In this document: piece after piece, positions 27,939 to 36,793 of the stretch
Position numbering within the stretch: the stretch's first letter is position 1
Layout: every line of letters starts with the position of its first letter
DNA from: Paenibacillus roseus
Lineage (GTDB): Bacteria > Bacillota > Bacilli > Paenibacillales > Paenibacillaceae
Direction of reading: 5' to 3'
DNA length: 64,000 nucleotides
Assembly (NCBI RefSeq): GCF_016424485.1
Contig: NZ_JAELUP010000013.1
Coordinates: forward strand, 1-64,000
The notes under the pieces: generated by a model
Databases searched by the model: none
What the model was told of the DNA's origin: nothing
What the model saw: the letters and a program-made list of their open reading frames with translations, nothing else
Position numbers and translations under genes: made by a program

Positions 27939-28841
27939 ATGTCCGTTATTCTATTCACCGCACCGCCGCTCCCGCATTACATTGTGAGCGGGAAAACGCC
28001 AATGCCTATCGGGTCCAAGCATCCAAACCGCCAGAATATCGGGATCTTCGATCTCCTGATTGTCACCAAAGGCTGTCTTTACGTCGGAGAAGACGAGCAT
28101 GATTATGAGGTTGCACAAGGATATGCGCTGCTGCTGCGCCCCGACAAACACCACTACGCTTATTCAGGTTGTCTGGAGGAAACGACCCATTACTGGCTCC
28201 ATTTCAATATTCTTGGGGAGTGGACGGCAATCGGGGAAGAGACCTACAGGTCAGAGCGGGATACAGCCTTTGAGGAGGAAACGCAGCGGCCAGTCCGACT
28301 CTCCGCATTCTCCACGACTTCGTATACAGTGGCGCTTCCTCAATTCGTGAAGCTGGCACAGCCCCAAAAATTGACCGAAGTAATAGATCAGCTTATCATG
28401 ATGGATCAGAGCACTCATTTGTCAGGTATCCGGCTCAAGCAGCAAGCGCTGTTCCAGGAGGTTATCCTTTTGTTGTCGGCATCACTCCGCGCCGGCACCC
28501 CTTCTCCACAATCCGTATGCGCCGAGCGGGCCGCGTCGTATTTGCGGGAGAATTACAAGGAGAGCTTCTCTGCGAAAAGGCTCGGGGAGAGCATTAATTT
28601 CCACCCGGTCTATATCGCCCGCTGTATGCAGAGGATGTTTGGCTGCCCGCCCGCTGTCTACCAGTTGCAGGTCAGAATTGAGCAGGCCAAACTGCTGCTG
28701 TTGCAGACCAACCTGACTGTGGAACGGATCGCCGAAGAAGTCGGGTTTAACCAGCCTGCCTATTTCACTTCTTCTTTCACCAAAATAGAAGGACTCTCCC
28801 CGCGCAAATACCGCCAGCGTTTCACCTGGACACGGGAATAG
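27939..28841 (+). CDS. AraC-family transcriptional regulator
   Basis: A 300-residue regulator. The N-terminal cupin-type sensing region (about 10-150) is followed by a C-terminal double helix-turn-helix (SAKRLGESINFHPVYIARCM; then TVERIAEEVGFNQPAYFTSSF). The ATG at 27939 has TTGGAGGGCG upstream; the longer in-frame extension to 27768 crosses the A+T-rich promoter region and is rejected. Probably regulates the divergent MATE gene (inference from arrangement). Confidence 0.88.
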   Translation: MSVILFTAPPLPHYIVSGKTPMPIGSKHPNRQNIGIFDLLIVTKGCLYVGEDEHDYEVAQGYALLLRPDKHHYAYSGCLEETTHYWLHFNILGEWTAIGEETYRSERDTAFEEETQRPVRLSAFSTTSYTVALPQFVKLAQPQKLTEVIDQLIMMDQSTHLSGIRLKQQALFQEVILLLSASLRAGTPSPQSVCAERAASYLRENYKESFSAKRLGESINFHPVYIARCMQRMFGCPPAVYQLQVRIEQAKLLLLQTNLTVERIAEEVGFNQPAYFTSSFTKIEGLSPRKYRQRFTWTRE

Positions 28842-28846
28842 CAAAC

Positions 28847-28939
28847 AGACCGCATGACACAGCAGCTGTACGCAAAAGCCGAGCGCCGTTCCCGGCACCA
28901 GCGTTCATGTAGAAACCAGCTTTAACTGTAATGCGGTCT
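28847..28939. repeat. Inverted repeat downstream of the AraC gene
   Basis: Perfect nine-base arms AGACCGCAT and ATGCGGTCT about 75 bases apart. No T run. May be an mRNA 3' structure between convergent genes. Confidence 0.4.
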
Positions 28940-29065
28940 ACCCGTAAAGCTTATGACTTGATATATAAGTTAAACGAACGGATGTCAGCAGCGCCTCCAT
29001 ATGGAAGGTTCTTCACATCGCTGTTGTTTCTTTCCTCGAACTTATATAGTTGCCTCCGGCAGCCG

Positions 29066-29578
29066 TCAACCTCCAAGCGCTACCCGTACTTCTTCGGAGT
29101 TGTTCCACCATTCCTCATTATGGTTGATGAGCAAATCGCGCAGCAATCCCTGTTCTTTGGTTCCAAGATTATCGATCATCACCCGGCGCTTGATGGCATA
29201 GTCCAGACGATTGACATGATCAGCGAGAATCTTCCAGCCGCGACGGGCCTCGGTATCAATCCACATCTCGCAAGCCGTTGCCCCGGCATAATACGAACCC
29301 TCTTCACTGCGGTCCACCGCTACCCAGACAATCCAGCATTGGCGGCCATTCGGGACATCCTCACGGTTGGTGCTGAATTTGATGCCGCGCTCGATTTTAC
29401 TCTTGGCATGCATCGCCCCAATATCAATGTAAGCCTCGTCGCCATCTATAATAATGCAGGATACGGAATTCAGATCAATGGAACCCGCCCCAAAGCCCTT
29501 GTGTTCTTTCTTGCTGACCACGTTCAGCGCCAACGATTTTTTTTCCTTCTTCTCCGGCTGATTGCCTTGTTCCGTCAT
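29066..29578 (-). CDS. ywhD: YwhD-family protein
   Basis: A 170-residue soluble protein that matches the YwhD family, known in Bacillales near pbpG and speE, function unknown. It starts MTEQGNQPEKKEKKSLALNV and ends EEVRVALGG. I chose ATG 29578 because GGAAGGGGTG precedes it. Divergent from the M1 peptidase gene. Confidence 0.75.
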   Translation of the reverse strand: MTEQGNQPEKKEKKSLALNVVSKKEHKGFGAGSIDLNSVSCIIIDGDEAYIDIGAMHAKSKIERGIKFSTNREDVPNGRQCWIVWVAVDRSEEGSYYAGATACEMWIDTEARRGWKILADHVNRLDYAIKRRVMIDNLGTKEQGLLRDLLINHNEEWWNNSEEVRVALGG

Positions 29579-29637
29579 AACGGCACACCCCTTCCAAATA
29601 CATGATCCAGGCACAGCACAATACATGCGTCTATTTC

Positions 29638-29690
29638 CAGCGCAAACGGCTTTGCCGGCTTATGACGGGCAAAAGCTTCGTCCCTCGTAG
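29638..29690 (+). repeat. Dispersed repeat, copy E
   Basis: AGCGCAAACGGCTTTGCCGG, CTTATGACGGGCAAAAGCTT, CGTCCCTCGTAG. The core matches the consensus well; the 3' end is diverged. Lies in the 246-base divergent gap between ywhD and the M1 gene, 60 bases from the ywhD start. Confidence 0.75.
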
Positions 29691-29824
29691 ACTATATGTT
29701 CTAAAAAACCGCTCAAGGCACGGCTTTACAGGCTGTCCTCAGAATAATTCCATTTTAGCTAATATTCCGGGAAAAGCCAACATATACATGCTGTAGATGC
29801 TTGTCAACGGGAGGTAATCGACGA

Positions 29825-31846
29825 ATGATCCCACGCCGCATGAAAGAAATTATCCTGGCAATTACGACAGCCGCCCTTCTCGGCGCTACTCTCCAGCAAG
29901 GAGTTGGCGACGCCTGGCTGTCCATGTACAACTATTCTTTTACACCAGGGTCCGTATCCGCAGCTTCTGTCCTTCTGCAGTCTGAACCCCCTGCCCCCCG
30001 TAAGGTAGAGGCTGAGTCTTCAGGCACACCCGTTCCGCCAAAAGAGCAGCCGCTCAGCAAACGGGTTGCCGAGTATCATATCAACGTCCACCTGCATGAA
30101 GACGAGAAAGTGCTGCATGGCCAGCAGACGGTTACTTGGACCAACCCGGGCAACCGGGAGGTATCAGAGCTGTTCTTCCATCTGTATCCAAATGCATTCA
30201 AGTCGGAGAACAGCACCTTTATGCGCGAATCCGGCGGCAAGCTGCGTCAGGACAAGGCCGCTGCCAACAGCCAGGGTTATATGCAGCTGGAGTCCCTGAG
30301 AACGACAGAAGGTGAAAGCCTGCTTCCCCGTCTCCATTATGTACAGCCGGACGACGGCAATAATCAGGACCAAACGCTGGCCAAGCTGAAGCTGCCGCAA
30401 CCTGTAGGTCCTGGTCAGTCGGTGACGCTTGAAATGGCGTTCCAGGTTAAGCTGCCTCAGGTTTTTGCGCGTATGGGCTACTCGGGCAATTTTATCATGG
30501 CCGGCCAATGGTTCCCCAAAATTGCCAAATATGAGACATCAGGGACACGCGGGCGCACGCAAGACGGATGGAATACGCATCAATATCACGGCAACTCGGA
30601 GTTTTACAGCGACTTTGGAATCTATAACGTTAACATTCAGGTTCCTGCGGGCTATATCGTAGCCGCTACCGGATTCCCGACTCATTCCGTCGTGGACGAC
30701 GGAAAGACAAAAACCTATCAATTCTATGCCGATGATGTCCATGACTTTGCCTGGGCGGCATCACCAGATTTCATTTATACGGAAGAACCATTCTCTGCGC
30801 CGGGCGTACCGGGTGTCAAAATCAAGCTCTATCTTGACCCGCTTCATATTAATCTGAAGGACCGCTATCTTCACGCCGCCAAATCCGCATTAGCCAAATA
30901 TGCTCAGTGGTATGGCGAGTACCCGTATTCCACCTTGTCTATTGTCGTTCCACCCAAAGGCGGCAACGGTGCCGGAGGTATGGAGTACCCAACCCTTGTG
31001 ACAGGTTTTGAAGCGGCAACCGATAATCCGGGATACGAGCTTGAACGTGTCATTGTGCATGAAATCGGACATCAATACTGGTACGGCATGGTAGCTTCCA
31101 ATGAATTCGAGGAGGCCTGGCTGGATGAAGGCCTGACTTCCTATTCGGAGGACAAAGTGATGGAAAGCGTATACGGAGTGGCGCCCCGGCATCTCGTGGA
31201 GGCCAGCTATATGACCGATCCGGCCCCGCTCAAACAGTTGTCCTGGTCTTATCGCGACCATGATCACTATGCGGAAAATGTGTACATGCGGGCTAAACTG
31301 GTACTTACCGACATTGAAAATCAGGTCGGAGAAAAAACGATGCGTAAAATTATGCGAACCTACTTTCAAAAATACAAGTTCAAAAATCCGTCGACCGCTG
31401 ATTTCCAGCGGGTCGTGGAACAGGTTACTCGCAAGAAGTGGGACGATTACTTCCGCCAATACGTATACGGCGGTCTGACAGCCGATTTTGCTATTGAGTC
31501 AATTCGTATTGAACCGGTCATACAGGACGGAAAAACGATGTACGAGTCCGTCGTCCTGATCCGCAAGCATGGCGGAGATTATCCTCAGGTGCCTGTGCTG
31601 TTCCAGTTCAAAGACGGGACGGCGCTCTCTAAAGAGTGGGACGGTCAAAGCAACCATATTCAATACAAGCTGCTTCACAGCGCCCCGTTGTCCTTCGCCG
31701 CCATAGACCCTAAGAACGCTATTGTGTTGGATAATCAGCGCATAAACAACTTTATGAAAGCAGAGATTTCGGAAAAAACAAGCAGACGCTGGAATTTGGG
31801 CATTGTCAAAGTAATCGAGGGGCTGCTCAGCTCCGTAAGCTGGTGA
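29825..31846 (+). CDS. M1-family zinc metallopeptidase, exported
   Basis: A 673-residue protein with an N-terminal signal or anchor (about 8-28), a linker rich in Pro/Glu, a beta-domain and a gluzincin catalytic domain. The zinc site HEIGH with His412/His416 and Glu435 (WLDEG) gives the HEXXH-X18-E pattern of M1 aminopeptidases; GAGGMEYP is a GAMEN-like motif. ATG 29825 follows GGGAGG by ten bases. Acts outside the membrane, presumably on peptides. Probably cotranscribed with the membrane protein gene 10 bases downstream. Confidence 0.88.
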   Translation: MIPRRMKEIILAITTAALLGATLQQGVGDAWLSMYNYSFTPGSVSAASVLLQSEPPAPRKVEAESSGTPVPPKEQPLSKRVAEYHINVHLHEDEKVLHGQQTVTWTNPGNREVSELFFHLYPNAFKSENSTFMRESGGKLRQDKAAANSQGYMQLESLRTTEGESLLPRLHYVQPDDGNNQDQTLAKLKLPQPVGPGQSVTLEMAFQVKLPQVFARMGYSGNFIMAGQWFPKIAKYETSGTRGRTQDGWNTHQYHGNSEFYSDFGIYNVNIQVPAGYIVAATGFPTHSVVDDGKTKTYQFYADDVHDFAWAASPDFIYTEEPFSAPGVPGVKIKLYLDPLHINLKDRYLHAAKSALAKYAQWYGEYPYSTLSIVVPPKGGNGAGGMEYPTLVTGFEAATDNPGYELERVIVHEIGHQYWYGMVASNEFEEAWLDEGLTSYSEDKVMESVYGVAPRHLVEASYMTDPAPLKQLSWSYRDHDHYAENVYMRAKLVLTDIENQVGEKTMRKIMRTYFQKYKFKNPSTADFQRVVEQVTRKKWDDYFRQYVYGGLTADFAIESIRIEPVIQDGKTMYESVVLIRKHGGDYPQVPVLFQFKDGTALSKEWDGQSNHIQYKLLHSAPLSFAAIDPKNAIVLDNQRINNFMKAEISEKTSRRWNLGIVKVIEGLLSSVSW

Positions 31847-31856
31847 GGTGAACGAG

Positions 31857-32681
31857 ATGAAACAGCATTTGCTGCAAGGCTGGAAGCTGTCGACAAAGCA
31901 TTTTCCAATTGTGATACTGTTGTTCCTGTACCAACTGCTATGGGGCTTCTTCCTGTACCGAAGCGTCAGTGACATTGTAGTCCCCCTGCTCAAACGGTAT
32001 CCCGACACCATGCCGACCGATTCGGCGGTCAAGCTTTTTCTCATGGAAGCCCAGTTCCGGCTGGTCAAGACGGACCTGATCGAGCCCTATCTATGGATGC
32101 TCGGCGCTCTATTCATCTCCCGCATGTTGCTGACCCCGTTCATACATGCAGGTCTGCTCTACTCCATCCATCATACACAGGATGAGCGCGGAACCCACTT
32201 TCTCCGCGGCATAAGGCAGGCATGGAAGCCCGTCTTCGCTCTCTACCTGATTGAGATGCTGCTGCTGCTCGCCCCTGCCTGGCATCTGTTGCCCAAGGGC
32301 TCTCAACTGCTGTACAGCAGCGGGTCTTTGGAGCAATTGCTCCTGAACCTGCTGCCGTATGCCGCAGCCTGGATCGCATGGGGCGGCCTGCTGCATCTGT
32401 TGTTCCGGGCCGTACAATTCGGGGTGGTAGCCAAGGCCGGGGTATGGAAATCGATGACGGCTTCCCTTAGATGTCTGGTCCCTCTGGCGGGCATCTCGAT
32501 CATTCTTCTTGCAATCAGCCTGGGAGTGGGGCTAGCAGTTTCCGCAGTGTCACTCATTTGGGCAGGACTGTTCGCCCTTATTCTTCACCAGTCTCTTTAC
32601 CTGGTACGTGCATTGCTCAAGGTATGGACGTTGGCTTGCCAGTATCGAGTCTGGCAAGGCCGTCATTCGCAATCGGATTAA
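31857..32681 (+). CDS. Membrane protein of unknown function
   Basis: A 274-residue protein with five to six hydrophobic segments (about 17-38, 78-100, 128-150, 165-185, 205-235). I do not recognise the family. GAGGTGAAC precedes ATG 31857, and the gene starts just after the M1 peptidase stop, so the two are likely one operon ending at the terminator at 32719. Confidence 0.75.
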   Translation: MKQHLLQGWKLSTKHFPIVILLFLYQLLWGFFLYRSVSDIVVPLLKRYPDTMPTDSAVKLFLMEAQFRLVKTDLIEPYLWMLGALFISRMLLTPFIHAGLLYSIHHTQDERGTHFLRGIRQAWKPVFALYLIEMLLLLAPAWHLLPKGSQLLYSSGSLEQLLLNLLPYAAAWIAWGGLLHLLFRAVQFGVVAKAGVWKSMTASLRCLVPLAGISIILLAISLGVGLAVSAVSLIWAGLFALILHQSLYLVRALLKVWTLACQYRVWQGRHSQSD

Positions 32682-32718
32682 ATAGATGACAAGGCCCGGT
32701 TTTTACGAAGCTTATCTC

Positions 32719-32762
32719 AAAATCTGCCTTCCTTCATACAATGAAGGAAGGCAGATTTTTTT
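32719..32762 (+). terminator. Rho-independent terminator after the M1 operon
   Basis: AAATCTGCCTTCCTTCAT-ACA-ATGAAGGAAGGCAGATTT followed by a T run. A perfect 18-base stem, also usable leftward. Confidence 0.9.
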
Positions 32763-32962
32763 GCCGACGAAAATCTTTCAGGCAATCGTCCAAGCTGCCA
32801 CGATAATCGGCAATGCTTAGGCCTAATTTGAGCCATTTCGCCAGCAGAAAAACGAACAAAGTCGGTTCTTTGCATTTAGTTGCAGTAAATATGTGAACAT
32901 TTTGTGACAAAAGGAGGAATAGGATGAAAAAACTCGAATAGTAAGCGTGCACGTAATACACT

Positions 32963-33110
32963 GCCGAATTCCTGATTTTAAGGGAAACGGGGGAACCACT
33001 TTGGGTGAATTGAGTCCCGCCAGCTTTTAGATTACAGATGCTGGCCGAGGGATTCATAGGGAACCTTCAACCGAACCCCACAGCTAACCTCGTAGGCGCC
33101 GGAAGGAGTT
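32963..33110 (+). promoter_or_regulatory. c-di-AMP riboswitch (ydaO/yuaA type)
   Basis: Conserved blocks of the ydaO class appear in order: GCCGAATTCC, AAACGGGGGAACC, TTGGGTGAATTG, AGGGATTCATAGGG, CCTTCAACCGAACCCCACAG, CTAACCTCGTAGGCGCC and GGAAGGAG. The 5' AATTCCT (32967-32973) pairs with AGGAGTT (33104-33110), which contains the Shine-Dalgarno site of the cell-wall hydrolase. Ligand binding would close this helix and block translation. In Firmicutes this class controls cell-wall hydrolases and osmolyte transport. Confidence 0.93.
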
Positions 33111-33118
33111 TTTTTGTT

Positions 33119-33622
33119 TTGAAGAAAGCAGTCTTGTCACTGCTGGCTCTTGCTGTCATCCTGTCATTTGCAGCAGGAACGGCATCCGCAAACTCCAAGA
33201 TGGACAACGTCATCGCGGATTTGATTGGAACACCCTACAAGTATGGCGGAACCACAATCAAAGGTTTCGACTGCTCGGGATTTACTTCCTATGTGTTCAA
33301 CCAATTCAAACTCGATTTGCCGCGTTCATCTGGTTCCCAGGCTCAAGTCGGGAAAAAAGTGGATAAGGATGATTTAAGAGCCGGTGATCTCGTTTTTTTC
33401 AACACCAGCGGTAAAGGCATTTCCCATGTAGGTATTTATGCTGGCGACGGCAAGTTCGCCCATTCTTCCTCCAGCAAGGGTGTTATCATCAGTGATCTGA
33501 AGGAATCCTACTATGCGAAACGTTACGTGACGGCAAGAAGAGTCATGAGCACGGAGACGTTTGAGAAATACGCTGACGAGCCTTCGGATGAAGTGCTTGA
33601 CAACGGCGGGGACACGGACTAA
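33119..33622 (+). CDS. NlpC/P60-family (C40) cell wall endopeptidase
   Basis: A 167-residue secreted protein. Signal peptide about 1-24 (LKKAVLSLLALAVILSF, cleavage near ASA). Catalytic Cys is in GFDCSGFTS, His in GISHVGIYAG, third residue His in KFAHSSS. It probably cuts the D-Glu-mDAP bond of peptidoglycan. Start is TTG at 33119 after GGAAGGAG; a reading frame extending to 33038 lies inside the riboswitch and is rejected. Controlled by the c-di-AMP riboswitch just upstream. The C-terminal 20 residues are acidic. Confidence 0.93.
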   Translation: MKKAVLSLLALAVILSFAAGTASANSKMDNVIADLIGTPYKYGGTTIKGFDCSGFTSYVFNQFKLDLPRSSGSQAQVGKKVDKDDLRAGDLVFFNTSGKGISHVGIYAGDGKFAHSSSSKGVIISDLKESYYAKRYVTARRVMSTETFEKYADEPSDEVLDNGGDTD

Positions 33623-33641
33623 TTTTCATGAAATAATTATG

Positions 33642-33686
33642 GAACCGCAGCGGCTTGCGAAGCAAGCTCTGGCGGTTTTCTTTTTT
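33642..33686 (+). terminator. Rho-independent terminator after the C40 peptidase gene
   Basis: AACCGC...GCGGTT enclosing GCTTGC-GAA-GCAAGC, then TTCTTTTTT. Confidence 0.8.
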
Positions 33687-33713
33687 ATAATCAACCGACA
33701 GGAGCATTCGCCC

Positions 33714-35072
33714 ATGTATTTGTTCATTCACAGGAAGGACTTGCGAACCTACGACTTGCGCGCCTTTGACGCTCTCAAGCGCCGCGGGCTGCCCGGCCTG
33801 CATGTGCTTATTCTCGATCCCCTGCTGTTGACAGAGGAGCGGATGCAGGCACATAGCGGGCAGCAATTTCTGGAGCACGCTGCCCGGCTGGAGCAGTCCT
33901 ATGAGGCAGCTGGAAGGAAACTTCATGTCCTCTACGGAAGACCGGAGGAAATCACCGCCGACCTGCTGGAGGCCTATCCCATTCAAGGCGTTGTAGCACA
34001 TGCCGACTACACCCCGTATGCGAAAAAGCGGGATGCAGCGCTTGCTGCCGCAACTGCTCTGCGCTCTGTTCCAGTTGTATTTGTAGAAGACCTTCCGCTT
34101 GCTCCGCATGCCCAGTTTCAAGAATTTTCAGGTCGCAGCGAGCCTTACAAAGTCTTTACCCCGTTTTACCGCAAATGGAACAGCTTTATGCAGACTTATT
34201 ACACTGGTGCTGCAAGTGCCACGATCTCCGATCTTGACACCGTCAACCCTTTAAATGAAGTAATCGCAACGCGCTATGAACTGCCGTTGCAGACTGCGGC
34301 TGCCTGGAGCCGTATCAAGCGACTGCATGCTGACGGCAAAGACCAGAATGCTCAGCAGGTACTGAGACGATTTATAGACGAGAGGATACATGCTTATGAG
34401 CAGCGACGCGATGTTTATGCGGAGGACGGTACAAGCGGTCTGTCCCGTTTCTTGAACAGCGGGGCGCTATCAGCTAGAACCGCCTATGAGGCAGCGGCAG
34501 ACATGCCCGCAGCAGCCTTGTGGCTGCGCCAGCTTTGCTGGCGGGACTTCTACCTGTACCAGGCAGCCCTGAGCAAGGATTTCTTCACCTGTGAGCAGCA
34601 ATACGAGATGTCCGCCCTGGACGATGGGCATTTCGCAGCATGGGCCAACGGAGAGACCGGCATTCCGATCATTGATGCAGCCATGACCCAGTTGAACCAA
34701 ACTGGCGAGATGCCTAACCGGCTGCGCATGGTAACCGCCATGTTTCTCACCAAAAACTTGCTCTGCCCGTTCACGCTGGGCGAAGCCTATTTCCGCATGC
34801 ATCTTGCAGATTATGACCATGCGCTGAACAAGGGCGGCTGGCTGTGGAGCTCTTCGTTCGGATATGATGCCGCCCCTTATTTTCGAATCATGAATCCTGT
34901 CTCCCAATCTACAACCCATGATCCGCATGGGCGCTACATCCGCCGCTGGCTGCCCGAACTGTCCGGCTTGTCGGATCGTGAAATTCACCAGCCGCGTCCG
35001 CATGCAATTGTCGACCTGAAGGCTTCCCGTGCGCGGGCCGTTGAAGTGTACAAGCATATTCTCGGCCATTAA
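33714..35072 (+). CDS. phrB: Deoxyribodipyrimidine photolyase
   Basis: A 452-residue flavoprotein of the cryptochrome/photolyase family (CPD class I type). It has an N-terminal Rossmann domain (MYLFIHRKDLRTYDLRAF), LRQLCWRDFYLYQ in the FAD-binding region, and GGWLWSSSFGYDAAPYFR with conserved Trp and Asp-type electron-path positions. Repairs cyclobutane dimers with blue light. ATG 33714 follows ACAGGAG. Sits alone between two terminators. Confidence 0.92.
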   Translation: MYLFIHRKDLRTYDLRAFDALKRRGLPGLHVLILDPLLLTEERMQAHSGQQFLEHAARLEQSYEAAGRKLHVLYGRPEEITADLLEAYPIQGVVAHADYTPYAKKRDAALAAATALRSVPVVFVEDLPLAPHAQFQEFSGRSEPYKVFTPFYRKWNSFMQTYYTGAASATISDLDTVNPLNEVIATRYELPLQTAAAWSRIKRLHADGKDQNAQQVLRRFIDERIHAYEQRRDVYAEDGTSGLSRFLNSGALSARTAYEAAADMPAAALWLRQLCWRDFYLYQAALSKDFFTCEQQYEMSALDDGHFAAWANGETGIPIIDAAMTQLNQTGEMPNRLRMVTAMFLTKNLLCPFTLGEAYFRMHLADYDHALNKGGWLWSSSFGYDAAPYFRIMNPVSQSTTHDPHGRYIRRWLPELSGLSDREIHQPRPHAIVDLKASRARAVEVYKHILGH

Positions 35073-35200
35073 GAGGCCGTTACACGCTAGGCTTGCGTCT
35101 TGGCTTCGTACAACCCAGGCAATTTCTTGTTGGCATTATGTTAGATAGCTATAACTGGCGATCCTATCGCTGCTGAGGAGGGATCTCCACGACAAACGCC

Positions 35201-35251
35201 AAAAGCATCGTTCAAGAGTCTCCTTTTGGGATTCTTCAACGATGCTTTTGT
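35201..35251. terminator. Terminator between photolyase and hypothetical gene
   Basis: AAAAGCATCGTT...AACGATGCTTTTG with inner GAGTC/GATTC pairing. Usable on both strands, between convergent genes. Confidence 0.75.
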
Positions 35252-35270
35252 TCAATAGAGCGGAACCAGT

Positions 35271-35789
35271 TTAAATGAAATCATTTTTGTGCAAAAAGTC
35301 CAAGAAAAATTCATATGCGGGGTTCCCTATGTAACCTTCTTCTGGTGGAATACCCTTAATTAAAATCAATTCATGTAATATCTTTTCGCTGAGACCTTGT
35401 AAAGTAAACGAAGAAATATACTCCCTATCTGCACTTTCGAGCACTATTTGGAGGAACTTTCCTTCTTGAATATCTCTCCAGAGTAATTCAGATTCCGTGA
35501 CCTCAGAATTTGATATTGGCTCATTAGCATTGATTTGCCGAAACTCAGCATGCATACTCCGTTCATTATCATTAAAAAGAGCGGAAAGAATTTTACTATC
35601 ATCTACCCTATAACATTTTATAATATTATCATATTCAACAAGAGGGTCTTTCTTCAAACTGCCAACTATCTCCTTGTCGATCTCGATTGCGTTATACTTG
35701 TCTCTAAGTATTTTCTCCGCATCTTCCAATGAATACCTGAATGGCAATTTGGTTTTCTTAAAAAGCTGATCAAGTTCTTCTATTCGCAT
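35271..35789 (-). CDS. Hypothetical protein in an A+T-rich island
   Basis: A 172-residue soluble protein, acidic and mostly helical, starting MRIEELDQLFKKTKLPFRY. I do not recognise the family. A GGGGGAG ribosome site supports the ATG at 35789. Its base composition is clearly more A+T-rich than both neighbours, and codons such as ATA, AGA and TTA are common. That, with the noncoding A+T-rich stretch behind it, suggests recent transfer. Confidence 0.7.
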   Translation of the reverse strand: MRIEELDQLFKKTKLPFRYSLEDAEKILRDKYNAIEIDKEIVGSLKKDPLVEYDNIIKCYRVDDSKILSALFNDNERSMHAEFRQINANEPISNSEVTESELLWRDIQEGKFLQIVLESADREYISSFTLQGLSEKILHELILIKGIPPEEGYIGNPAYEFFLDFLHKNDFI

Positions 35790-35818
35790 AAAACTCCCCC
35801 ATTAAAAGAATGAATGTC

Positions 35819-35850
35819 CACTCACTCTGTTCCATGTATGATAGTGAGTG
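35819..35850. repeat. Inverted repeat upstream of the hypothetical gene
   Basis: CACTCAC and GTGAGTG, perfect seven-base arms around an 18-base loop, 30 bases before the 35789 start. Could be an operator or leader hairpin. Confidence 0.45.
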
Positions 35851-36138
35851 TAGTAGAAAAAACCAGGCAGTTGATTGCATGTAACTCAAGGCCAACAGGG
35901 TCGAAAATAGTTCATGGAGTTCAGTCTTGAACTACAAACTTTAATTTATTTGGTAGTTGCTTTCAATTGGTTCCATGATCTATCATAAGGGAAGACACCT
36001 CTTCTGTTTTGGTAGTGATCGCTAGTTACCTTCACTTTACCAAACAAAGCGGTGTTTTTCTATTTTGCAAGTTAGGTATCTGATTGCTGAGAAAGCCTAG
36101 TGTTCCAAAGATTTAAGTCAATTTTCGCTCTGCGAAAG
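35851..36138. other. A+T-rich noncoding stretch
   Basis: No supported gene. It holds the terminator-like structure at 35995-36060 and otherwise nothing recognisable. No insertion-sequence ends or integrase remnant seen. Confidence 0.5.
35995..36060 (+). terminator. Orphan terminator-like structure
   Basis: ACACC...GGTGT closes a stem TTTGGTA-GTGA / TTCA-TTTACCAAA, then TTTTTC on the plus strand. No plus-strand gene precedes it in the preceding 900 bases, so it may end an unannotated RNA or be a gene remnant. Confidence 0.45.
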
Positions 36139-36168
36139 TTGAGAATTTAAGATTCATTCGCCTATAAT
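36139..36168 (+). promoter_or_regulatory. Promoter for the ECF sigma factor gene
   Basis: -35 TTGAGA (36139-36144), an 18-base spacer and -10 TATAAT (36163-36168). Confidence 0.65.
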
Positions 36169-36226
36169 TTATTTTAAAGATGAACCGAGCCGACGATAAC
36201 TTCGTCTATAGATAGAGGTGGCCGCT

Positions 36227-36793
36227 TTGAGTTCCGATACAAAATTTGATTACTTGAAGGCACTGAACGACAGTGAAGATAAAAAAGAGATTCTGAATGA
36301 ACTGATGACAACGTACGGAAAGGATGTTTGGAACTACGCCTACAGCATGATTAAAAAATGGGAAGTGGCCGATGATATCACCCAGGAAGTGTTTATTAAG
36401 GTATACAAAAACCTGTTCACCTTCCGCAGCGAGTCCTCCATTAAAACCTGGCTGCTGACCATAACCCGCAATACTGTGCTGGATTACAGGCGTTCCGCCT
36501 ACTTCAGAAAAATTACCCTGGTCGATTATTTTACAAACGATAGCAGAAGCCATGTTTCTGCGGAGCAAGAATTCATGCAACTGGAAACGACCAGCGATTT
36601 ATGGCAGATCGTCATGGAGCTCCCGGTCAAAAACCGTGAAGCGATTATTCTGTTTGCACATCACCAGCTGTCGCTCAAGGAGATCGCGGAACTGCTTCAT
36701 GTCAGCGAGGGCACAGTAAAGTCCAGATTACATCACGCACGCTTGAAATTATCCCAAATAAAGGAGCGACGTCAACATGCATCCGAGCGATAA
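36227..36793 (+). CDS. ECF RNA polymerase sigma factor (SigX-like)
   Basis: A 188-residue group 4 sigma factor. Region 2 (about 25-90) has VADDITQEVFIKVYKNLFTF, region 4 (about 125-180) has KEIAELLHVSEGTVKSRLHH. TTG 36227 follows AGAGG by eight bases; the GTG at 36218 overlaps that site. It overlaps the next gene by 17 bases, typical of sigma/anti-sigma pairs. SigX of B. subtilis governs surface-charge and antimicrobial-peptide defence; that name is only suggested by similarity. Confidence 0.9.
   Translation: MSSDTKFDYLKALNDSEDKKEILNELMTTYGKDVWNYAYSMIKKWEVADDITQEVFIKVYKNLFTFRSESSIKTWLLTITRNTVLDYRRSAYFRKITLVDYFTNDSRSHVSAEQEFMQLETTSDLWQIVMELPVKNREAIILFAHHQLSLKEIAELLHVSEGTVKSRLHHARLKLSQIKERRQHASER

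Noticed and set aside
33038..33118. Upstream start for the NlpC/P60 peptidase
   Set aside because: It lies inside the c-di-AMP riboswitch aptamer; the TTG at 33119 has the ribosome site and opens a proper signal peptide.
36181..36208. ECF-type autoregulatory promoter TGAACC-N16-CGTCTA before the sigma gene
   Set aside because: The resulting transcript would begin at about the Shine-Dalgarno site, leaving no room for ribosome binding. The TTGAGA/TATAAT promoter 40 bases upstream is more plausible.
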